A DNA stretch of 64,000 bases from Thalassobius sp034670005 (GTDB lineage Bacteria > Pseudomonadota > Alphaproteobacteria > Rhodobacterales > Rhodobacteraceae): the NCBI RefSeq assembly GCF_034670005.1, contig NZ_JAXMOH010000002.1, forward strand, positions 673,053 to 737,052, written 5' to 3'. The position numbers and the translations under genes were made by a program. This document shows positions 8,191 through 14,796 of this stretch, piece by piece. The notes below the pieces were generated by a model, which worked only from the letters and a program-made list of their open reading frames with translations, had not been told where the DNA came from and did not search any database. The number at the start of each line of letters is the position of its first letter. Within the stretch, counting starts at the first letter, position 1.

Positions 8191-9666
8191 TCAGCTGATC
8201 TTGGTCAGCAATTCGTCCAGCGACTTTTTGGCGTCGCCATAGAACATGCGGGTATTTTCTTTGTAGAACAGCGGGTTTTCGATGCCCGAATAACCGGTCC
8301 CCTGACCACGCTTGGACACGAAGACCTGTTTCGCTTTCCAGCATTCCAGAACCGGCATACCGGCGATGGGCGAATTCGGGTCTTCCTGTGCCGCGGGGTT
8401 CACGATGTCGTTGGAGCCAATCACGATCGCCACGTCGGTCGACGGGAAATCATCATTGATTTCGTCCATTTCCATCACGATGTCATAGGGCACCTTGGCT
8501 TCGGCCAGAAGCACGTTCATGTGCCCCGGCAGACGACCGGCAACGGGGTGAATTGCGAAACGCACCTCTTTGCCCTTGGCGCGCAGACGCTTGGTCAGTT
8601 CGGACACCGATTGCTGTGCCTGCGCCACCGCCATGCCGTAACCCGGGATGATGATGATGCTGTCGGCTTCGTCCAGAGCTGCAGCGACGCCGTCGGCGTC
8701 GATGGCAACCTGTTCGCCCTCGACTTCCATCGCCGGACCTGTGGTGCCGCCGAAGCCGCCCAGGATCACGCTGATGAAGGACCGGTTCATCGCCTTACAC
8801 ATGATGTAAGACAGGATCGCACCCGAGGACCCGACCAAAGCACCGGTCACGATCAGCAGGTCATTGCCCAGCGTGAAGCCGATGGCCGACGCGGCCCAGC
8901 CCGAATAGGAGTTCAGCATCGACACCACCACAGGCATGTCGGCGCCGCCGATACCCATGATCAGGTGATAACCGATGAAGAAGGCCAGAAGCGTCATCAG
9001 GATCAACGACCACAGACCCGCCCCATTCATGAACATGATCAGCAGGATGAAGCTGCCGAGAGCCGCGCCTGCGTTCAGCATATGACCGCCGGGCAGTTTC
9101 TTGGCCTTGCCATCCACCTTGCCGGCCAGTTTGCCAAAGGCAACGATAGACCCGGTGAAGGTGACAGCCCCGATGAACACGCCGAGGAAAACCTCGACCT
9201 TCAGGATGCTGATTTCAACCGGCGTTTTATGCGCCAGTTTCTCAGCAAAGCCCGCGATGCCCATGTCATGCAGCATGGCCATGCGGCCTGCTTCGTTCAG
9301 GGTCGAGGACAGGCCCTCTTTCATGGCCAGCACGTTTTGCAGTTCAAGTTCAGCGTTGAAACCGATGAAGACGGCGGCAAGACCAACGAAGCTGTGCAGC
9401 GCCGCCACCAGCTGAGGCATTTCGGTCATTTCGACCTTTTTTGCCACCATCTGACCCAGGAAGGCGCCTGCGGCGACCATCACCAGAACGATCAGATAAT
9501 TGCCCATGCCGGGGCCGAATATGGTGGCGAAAGCCGCCAGACCCATGCCGACGATGCCATACCAGACAGCGCGTTTCGCGCTTTCCTGACCGGACAGACC
9601 GCCCAAGCTGAGGATGAAGAGAACAGTTGCCGCGATATAGGCGGCAGAGACGATACCAATGCTCAT
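8191..9666 (-). CDS. pntB: NAD(P) transhydrogenase subunit beta
   Basis: Membrane subunit of the proton-translocating transhydrogenase, which uses the proton gradient to reduce NADP+ with NADH. The 491-residue product has about nine membrane segments in the first 270 residues and a C-terminal NADP-binding domain (dIII). The dIII fingerprint GYGMAVAQAQ and the later PVAGRLPGHMNVLLAEA, VIGSNDIVNPAA and KRGQGTGYSGIENPLFY segments are all intact. Start ATG 9666 follows AAGGAAAGGGAG. It lies 17 bases after pntA and is followed by a clear terminator. NADPH supply for biosynthesis or redox defence is the known role. Confidence 0.97.
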   Translation of the reverse strand: MSIGIVSAAYIAATVLFILSLGGLSGQESAKRAVWYGIVGMGLAAFATIFGPGMGNYLIVLVMVAAGAFLGQMVAKKVEMTEMPQLVAALHSFVGLAAVFIGFNAELELQNVLAMKEGLSSTLNEAGRMAMLHDMGIAGFAEKLAHKTPVEISILKVEVFLGVFIGAVTFTGSIVAFGKLAGKVDGKAKKLPGGHMLNAGAALGSFILLIMFMNGAGLWSLILMTLLAFFIGYHLIMGIGGADMPVVVSMLNSYSGWAASAIGFTLGNDLLIVTGALVGSSGAILSYIMCKAMNRSFISVILGGFGGTTGPAMEVEGEQVAIDADGVAAALDEADSIIIIPGYGMAVAQAQQSVSELTKRLRAKGKEVRFAIHPVAGRLPGHMNVLLAEAKVPYDIVMEMDEINDDFPSTDVAIVIGSNDIVNPAAQEDPNSPIAGMPVLECWKAKQVFVSKRGQGTGYSGIENPLFYKENTRMFYGDAKKSLDELLTKIS

Positions 9667-9683
9667 TTATCCGCTCCCTTTCC

Positions 9684-11255
9684 TTAAGACTTCTGGAACA
9701 TCGCCAACATGCGGCGGGTGACCATAAAGCCCCCAACGATGTTGATCGACGCGATCAGGACAGAAATGGCCGACAGGATCACGACCAGCCAATTGCCGGA
9801 CCCGATCTGCAACAGCGCACCAAGGATCACGATGCCCGAGATCGCGTTGGTCACTGCCATCAGCGGCGTGTGCAGCGAATGCGACACCCCCCAGATCACC
9901 TGGAAGCCGACGAAACAGGCCAGAGCGAAGACGATGAAATGGCTCATGAAGCTGGCCGGGGCAAACGCCCCCACCACCAGCATCAGCACCGCACCGACGG
10001 CCAGAAGAGTGACCTGGAACTTGGTCTGGGCCTTGAAGGCCGCCACTTCCTTAGCCCGCTTTTCTTCGGCGGTCAGTTCCTTGGGGGTCTCTTTCTTCTT
10101 GGCTGCGATCGCCTGAACTTTCGGCGGCGGCGGCGGGAAGGTGATATCGCCCTGGAACGTCACGGTCGCGCCGCGGATCACGTCGTCTTCCATGTTGTGA
10201 TTGATCTGACCGTCCTTTTCGGGGGTCAGGTCGGTCATCATGTGACGAATGTTGGTGGCGTAAAGCGTCGAGGCCTGCGCCGCCATCCGGCTGGGGAAAT
10301 CGGTATAGCCGATGATGGTCACGCCATTGTCGGTCACGATTTTCTCGTCCGGCACGGTCAGTTTGCAGTTGCCGCCCTTTTCCGCCGCCAGATCGACGAT
10401 CACGGAGCCCGGTTTCATGGCCTGAACCATGTCTTCGGTCCACAGTTCCGGTGCTTCGCGGTTCGGGATCAGCGCGGTGGTGATGACGATATCGACATCC
10501 GGTGCCAGTTCGCGGAACTTGGCCAGCTGCGCTTCGCGGAATTCAGGGCTGGACACAGAAGCATAGCCGCCGGTTGCCGCGCCGTCCTGCTGTTCTTCCT
10601 CGAAATCCAGATAGACGAATTCGGCGCCCATCGATTCGACCTGTTCGGCCACTTCGGGCCGCACGTCAAAGGCGAGGGTGATCGCGCCCAACGAGGTCGA
10701 GGTGCCGATCGCGGCCAGACCCGCAACGCCCGCCCCAACGACCAGAACCTTGGCCGGGGGAACCTTGCCCGCTGCCGTGATCTGACCGGTGAAGAAACGG
10801 CCGAAGTTGTTACCCGCCTCGATCACCGCGCGGTAGCCCGCGATATTGGCCATCGACGACAGCGCATCCATTTTCTGAGCGCGGCTGATGCGCGGCACCA
10901 TTTCCATGGCGATCACATTGGCGCCCTTGGATTTGGCCAGCGCCATGCCCTCTTCGTTCCCGGCCGGATTGAAGAAGGAAATCAGCGTCTTGTCCTTGGT
11001 CAGGCGCTTCAGCTCGGTTTCATTGGGCTGGCGGACCTTGGCGATGATATCCGCCGATTTCCACAGTGCCGCTGCGGTCTTGACGATTTCGACCCCTGCT
11101 GCCGCATAAGCCTCGTCAGAAAAGCCGGCATGTTCCCCTGCCCCGCTTTCGATGGCGCATTCATAACCCAGCTTCTGCAGCTGCAGCGCTGAATCCGGAG
11201 TCATCGCTACGCGATTTTCCCCTTCGAACACTTCTTTTGGCGTTCCGATTTTCAA
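9684..11255 (-). CDS. pntA: NAD(P) transhydrogenase subunit alpha, single-chain form
   Basis: NAD(H)-binding subunit, 523 residues. Domain I (about residues 1-380) begins MKIGTPKEVFEGENRVAMTP and contains the Rossmann segment VLVVGAGVAGLAAIGTSTSLGA; the C-terminal 130 residues carry four membrane segments. Having both parts in one chain is the Escherichia coli-type layout rather than the split PntAA/PntAB found in many other alphaproteobacteria. The start codon is TTG at 11255: an in-frame TGA lies two codons upstream, and AAGGGGGA sits at suitable distance, so no longer ATG start is possible. It is the first gene of the pntAB operon. Confidence 0.95.
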   Translation of the reverse strand: MKIGTPKEVFEGENRVAMTPDSALQLQKLGYECAIESGAGEHAGFSDEAYAAAGVEIVKTAAALWKSADIIAKVRQPNETELKRLTKDKTLISFFNPAGNEEGMALAKSKGANVIAMEMVPRISRAQKMDALSSMANIAGYRAVIEAGNNFGRFFTGQITAAGKVPPAKVLVVGAGVAGLAAIGTSTSLGAITLAFDVRPEVAEQVESMGAEFVYLDFEEEQQDGAATGGYASVSSPEFREAQLAKFRELAPDVDIVITTALIPNREAPELWTEDMVQAMKPGSVIVDLAAEKGGNCKLTVPDEKIVTDNGVTIIGYTDFPSRMAAQASTLYATNIRHMMTDLTPEKDGQINHNMEDDVIRGATVTFQGDITFPPPPPKVQAIAAKKKETPKELTAEEKRAKEVAAFKAQTKFQVTLLAVGAVLMLVVGAFAPASFMSHFIVFALACFVGFQVIWGVSHSLHTPLMAVTNAISGIVILGALLQIGSGNWLVVILSAISVLIASINIVGGFMVTRRMLAMFQKS

Positions 11256-11322
11256 CTTTCACGTCCCCCTTCAGAACTCTGTTGAATCCGCTCCGACGAA
11301 TCGAAGCTATAATTCCTATCTC

Positions 11323-11341
11323 CGCGCAATATTATTGCGCG
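11323..11341. promoter_or_regulatory. 19-bp palindrome upstream of pntA
   Basis: CGCGCAAT (11323-11330), spacer ATT, ATTGCGCG (11334-11341): a perfect palindrome 68 bases upstream of the pntA start, where an operator would be expected. No regulator is encoded next to it, so the binding protein is unknown. Confidence 0.5.
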
Positions 11342-11379
11342 AAACATCGCACCTGAGATGCACTTTACCCGGCGTCCTG

Positions 11380-11832
11380 TCAAATCCAACGGCGCGTCTT
11401 TTGACAATATCTGGCAAAATCGGCACGGAATTTCACCCGTAAACGATTTTCTTCGGGAATGACGAAACGTTTTTCGATCAGCCAGAGAAATAACGGAATC
11501 AGCGGTAGCGCCAACACCGCATCGAAGCGCAGGATCAGCCCGGCAAGTACCAGCAGGTCGCCCAGATAGATCGGATTGCGCGACCGGCTGAAGATACCAC
11601 TTTGAACCATCGTGCTGGCGTCGCGGTGCGGAACGATGGTGGTGCGGTGTTTGCGCATTTCCACAAAGGCCAGCGCCATCAGCACCAGCCCGCCGCCAAC
11701 CAGTATCCCGCCAAGGAAATCGGCAATCGCGCCGCCAAAGCTGAGCCCCAATGGCAGGTAAACCGATTGCGCCCAAGCCAGCGCAATGGCCGCCAGCAAC
11801 CACACCGGAGGTATATCAAGCCATTTCAACAT
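11380..11832 (-). CDS. PEMT/ICMT-like membrane methyltransferase family protein
   Basis: Small integral-membrane protein of 150 residues with about four hydrophobic segments (residues 8-28, 32-52, a middle pair around 95-115). The segment RSRNPIYLGDLLVLAGLIL and the later EKRFVIPEENRLRVKF...YCQKTRRW are characteristic of the isoprenylcysteine/phospholipid methyltransferase superfamily, in which this RNPxY and ExxF region binds S-adenosylmethionine. The frame extends to 11901, but ATG 11832 is chosen for its upstream GAAGGA and because the first membrane segment follows directly. Substrate unknown. It stands alone between pntA and the rhodanese gene. Confidence 0.75.
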   Translation of the reverse strand: MLKWLDIPPVWLLAAIALAWAQSVYLPLGLSFGGAIADFLGGILVGGGLVLMALAFVEMRKHRTTIVPHRDASTMVQSGIFSRSRNPIYLGDLLVLAGLILRFDAVLALPLIPLFLWLIEKRFVIPEENRLRVKFRADFARYCQKTRRWI

Positions 11833-11934
11833 ACTTGCATCGCATCCTTCGTCCCTGCGCCGGGCGGACCTTATCACGAAACCATTCGGCTGCGCGGCCA
11901 AACATTTCCCTTTCTCGCCGCCGCCCCCGGAAAA

Positions 11935-12360
11935 TCATTCCGGTTTCCAGGCCGCCTCCTGCTGCCAGCCAGTGAACCCGGTTTGCAGAACCAGCACGTT
12001 TTCACGCCCCATCAGCCGTGCGGCAAAGGTTGCCTGCGCCGACAGGCTGCCGGTATTGCAATACAGGATCACCATGCCGCTGTCCGGTAATTCGTCGATC
12101 CTGCCGGGGATTTCGCGCCATTCAATATGGATCGCGCCGGGGATATGGGCCGCCTCGAACTGTTCGGCATCGCGGGTATCGACGAAAGTGGCAGATTCGA
12201 ACACCGACTGATCGATCTGCTGTGGCAGTATGATACCGGATTCGTAGGGTGCAAAATCCATATAGTCGATGATCGCTTCGCTCACCGCTTCGTCCTGAGC
12301 GACAACCGGGGTCGCCAGACCAAGCAGCGCGGCGATCAGAAATTTCGAAAGATGTTTCAT
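11935..12360 (-). CDS. Exported rhodanese-like domain protein
   Basis: Likely periplasmic single-domain rhodanese (141 residues) that could move sulfane sulfur through a cysteine persulfide. A Sec signal peptide MKHLSKFLIAALLGLATPVVA is followed by the domain: FVDTRDAEQFEAAHIPGAIHI, then the active-site loop CNTGSLS and the closing FTGWQQ segment. The loop lacks the arginine of the classical CRxGxR/CxxGxR form, so substrate preference may differ. ATG 12360 overlaps the stop of the upstream MBL gene as ATGA; an ATG two codons earlier (12366) is also possible. The overlap ties it to the MBL-fold protein. Confidence 0.82.
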   Translation of the reverse strand: MKHLSKFLIAALLGLATPVVAQDEAVSEAIIDYMDFAPYESGIILPQQIDQSVFESATFVDTRDAEQFEAAHIPGAIHIEWREIPGRIDELPDSGMVILYCNTGSLSAQATFAARLMGRENVLVLQTGFTGWQQEAAWKPE

Positions 12361-13307
12361 TCCCATTCCATTTCTTCAAAGACACGGCCCGCGTTCTTGG
12401 TGGCCAGTTCTTCGAACGTGTCAAGATTACGCCAGCGTTCCTGATCGACGTAATAAGCGCCTGCCAGATCGCCGCCATTGTCGATATGTTCGCCGATCTT
12501 GGCCCGCAGATCGACAAGATAATCGTGGGTGAAGCGCCGCACCTGCGCCAGGTTGGTCATATGACCGTGGCCCGGGATCACGTAGGTCGGGTTCAGCGGT
12601 TCAAGCTTGGTTTCCCAGGTTTCGATCCAGCAACTGGTGCAGGTGCCTTCGAAAATCGGCAGCATCCGTTCGTGGAACGCGATATCGCCGGCAATCAGCA
12701 TGCCCCATTGCGGCAGCCAGACCTGAGTATCGCCCGGATCATGCGCCGGTCCCAGATGCATCACCTCGATATCGACCCCGCCAAGGGTCAACTTGTATTC
12801 ATCCTCGAAGCTCAGGTTCGGAGTGACGACCCGGGTGCCTTCGGCCTTTTCCTTGTTGTAGCGTTCCATCCCCTGCAGGATGAAATCGGCCTCTTCGGTA
12901 AAGGCTTCGATCGCGTCGACATGGGCAAGGATATCCACGCCCTGATCGACCCAGTAGGAATTGCCCAGCATCGCGTGGCCCTGACCGTTCTCATTGATCA
13001 CCAGCTTCACCGGCTGATCGGTGACGGCCTTGATTTCGTCATGCAATGCCTTGGCCAGCCGGGCCGAGGCCCCGCCATTGATCACCACCACGCCTTCATC
13101 TGTGACGATGAAGCTGAGATTGTTATTATGACCGCTGTTTTCATAAGTCGGCGGCGCGGTTGCACCCGTGGCCGAAAACACATGCGGGATCACCTCGACC
13201 GGTTTGGAATACAGTTCGGATTGCGGATACTGGTCGGCAATGTCTTCGCTTGCTGCCGCAGGCAGCGCAAACAGGGTCAGGGCAACGGCCCGAATAATCG
13301 TTTTCAT
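12357..13307 (-). CDS. Exported MBL-fold protein with altered first metal-binding motif
   Basis: Predicted periplasmic metallo-beta-lactamase-fold protein, 316 residues. The start at 13307 has CGGGAGGAG upstream and begins a signal peptide ending AAAS. Fold markers are clear: VVVINGGASARLAKAL, MHLGPAHDPGDTQVWLP, GMLIAGDIAF and YVIPGHGHMTN. The usual HxHxDH motif is replaced at its expected place by NGQGHA within VINENGQGHAMLGN, so most ligands of that cluster are missing while the later His, Asp and His are kept. Similar proteins occur near PQQ-linked or sulfur genes; here the partner is the overlapping exported rhodanese, which makes a sulfur-related role possible. Hydrolase activity should not be assumed. 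Confidence 0.8.
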   Translation of the reverse strand: MKTIIRAVALTLFALPAAASEDIADQYPQSELYSKPVEVIPHVFSATGATAPPTYENSGHNNNLSFIVTDEGVVVINGGASARLAKALHDEIKAVTDQPVKLVINENGQGHAMLGNSYWVDQGVDILAHVDAIEAFTEEADFILQGMERYNKEKAEGTRVVTPNLSFEDEYKLTLGGVDIEVMHLGPAHDPGDTQVWLPQWGMLIAGDIAFHERMLPIFEGTCTSCWIETWETKLEPLNPTYVIPGHGHMTNLAQVRRFTHDYLVDLRAKIGEHIDNGGDLAGAYYVDQERWRNLDTFEELATKNAGRVFEEMEWE

Positions 13308-13465
13308 GGAACTCCTCCCGGATAAAATCCCGATCCTTAAATTCACAGATGCGAATTTGATTGTAAAGAGCCAGTACGTAATCCGGCACACTGTGACGCA
13401 ACGCTCGACTTGCGATGCATATAGGAAAAACTAGGCTGCCAGAAATCTGATGGGAGGAATGAAAC

Positions 13466-14218
13466 ATGGATTTGACGGGTAAACATGCATTGGTTACCGG
13501 CGGCGGAACCGGCATCGGGCTGGCCATTGCCAAGGCGCTGGCCGGGGCCGGAGCGCAGGTGACGATCACCGGCCGGCGGCTGAACGTTCTGCAAGAGGTG
13601 GCCGAAGCGAACATGTTCCCGGCCGCGATGGACGTGACCGATGAAGCACAGGTGGTACAGGTCATCGACGACGCAGTCGCAGCGCGCGGCCCGATCCAAA
13701 TCTGTGTGCCCAATGCCGGACTGGCCACCGGCAAGAAACTGCACAAGACCGATACAGCGTTCTGGCGCGAAATCATGGCGACCAATCTGGATGGTGTTTT
13801 CTATACCGTGCGCGAAAGCATGCGGTCGATGCTGACCACCGATTGGGGCCGGGTGATCGCGGTTTCCTCGATCGCAGGGGTGCGCGGGCTGCCCGGCGGT
13901 GGCGCCTATGCGGCATCGAAACATGGGGTGATCGGCATGATCCGGTCGATTTCCGAAGATTTCATGGGCCAGCCCTATACGTTCAATTCGCTATGCCCCG
14001 GCTATGTCGATACCGATATCATCACCCGAAACGTGGAATCGATTTCGCAACGGTCAGGGATGAACGAAGATCAGGCCCGCGACGTGATGATCCAAGCCAA
14101 CCGCCACAAGCGTCTGATCGCCGCCGAAGAGGTCGCAGCGGCGGCGCTGTGGTTGTGCGATGACAATTCCGGCAGCGTCAACGGTCAGGAAATCCAGATC
14201 GCGGGCGGCAAGGTCTGA
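13466..14218 (+). CDS. SDR family NAD(P)-dependent oxidoreductase
   Basis: Classical short-chain dehydrogenase of 250 residues. The nucleotide-binding motif TGGGTGIG lies at residues 11-18, the NAG-type motif appears as PNAGLA, the catalytic Ser is in VSSIAGVRG and the catalytic Tyr-Lys pair in YAASKHG. The tail QEIQIAGGKV is typical of NAD-dependent members such as hydroxybutyrate or glucose dehydrogenase-like enzymes, but substrate cannot be assigned. GGGAGGAA precedes the ATG. It diverges from the MBL/rhodanese pair and is followed four bases later by the YjbR-type gene, likely in one operon. Confidence 0.88.
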   Translation: MDLTGKHALVTGGGTGIGLAIAKALAGAGAQVTITGRRLNVLQEVAEANMFPAAMDVTDEAQVVQVIDDAVAARGPIQICVPNAGLATGKKLHKTDTAFWREIMATNLDGVFYTVRESMRSMLTTDWGRVIAVSSIAGVRGLPGGGAYAASKHGVIGMIRSISEDFMGQPYTFNSLCPGYVDTDIITRNVESISQRSGMNEDQARDVMIQANRHKRLIAAEEVAAAALWLCDDNSGSVNGQEIQIAGGKV

Positions 14219-14222
14219 GCGC

Positions 14223-14594
14223 ATGACGCGGGACGGTTTCAACCGCTTCTGCACCGGGTTCCCGGCCACTTCCCATGTGGTACAGTGGGGCAATGCGGAT
14301 GTGTGGAAGGTGGCGGACAAGGTGCTCGCCATCTGCGGCTGGGCCGATGGGCGCGACGCTTTCACTTTCAAGGTCAGCAAACTGGCCTTTGAGGTTCTGA
14401 GCGACCAGCCCGGCCTGCGCCCCGCGCCCTACCTCGCCTCGCGCGGGATGAGCTGGATTCAGCACTATGACGCGCCGGGCCTGTCCGATCCCGAATTGCG
14501 CCAACATATCGAAGCGTCTTACGGGTTGGTCGCTGCCGGTCTGTCGCAGAAGAAACGCCGGGAATTAGGCATTCCGATCCCGGATCACATCTGA
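14223..14594 (+). CDS. MmcQ/YjbR family DNA-binding-like protein
   Basis: Small cytoplasmic protein of 123 residues. The sequence FNRFCTGFPATSHVVQWGNADVWKV and later LASRGMSWIQHYD, and HIEASYGLVAAGLSQKKRREL are the family pattern; the C-terminal stretch is helical and basic, as in the CyaY-like YjbR fold. The function is poorly defined in all organisms. The frame extends back to 14160 inside the SDR gene, but ATG 14223 sits just after that gene's stop and begins the conserved region. Confidence 0.85.
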   Translation: MTRDGFNRFCTGFPATSHVVQWGNADVWKVADKVLAICGWADGRDAFTFKVSKLAFEVLSDQPGLRPAPYLASRGMSWIQHYDAPGLSDPELRQHIEASYGLVAAGLSQKKRRELGIPIPDHI

Positions 14595-14796
14595 TCCCCG
14601 TACAAATGTGACCCCGGCATGGCCGCCCGCCACATTGCCGCCCAAGTCCGGGCTGCCGGTCGCAAACTTGCCCCAAAACACGCCCAATTCGGTCCCATCC
14701 CAATTGTACCCATTATGGAAACGGTCGGTCCGCTGAGCCAGTATTTTCCAGCTTTGCATAGATCGCCGACCGACCGCACAATTGGGATTTGGTGCA

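Noticed and set aside
8521..11192. Long plus-strand frames across pntB and pntA
   Set aside because: Antisense shadows of highly conserved genes, rich in Gln, His and Arg.
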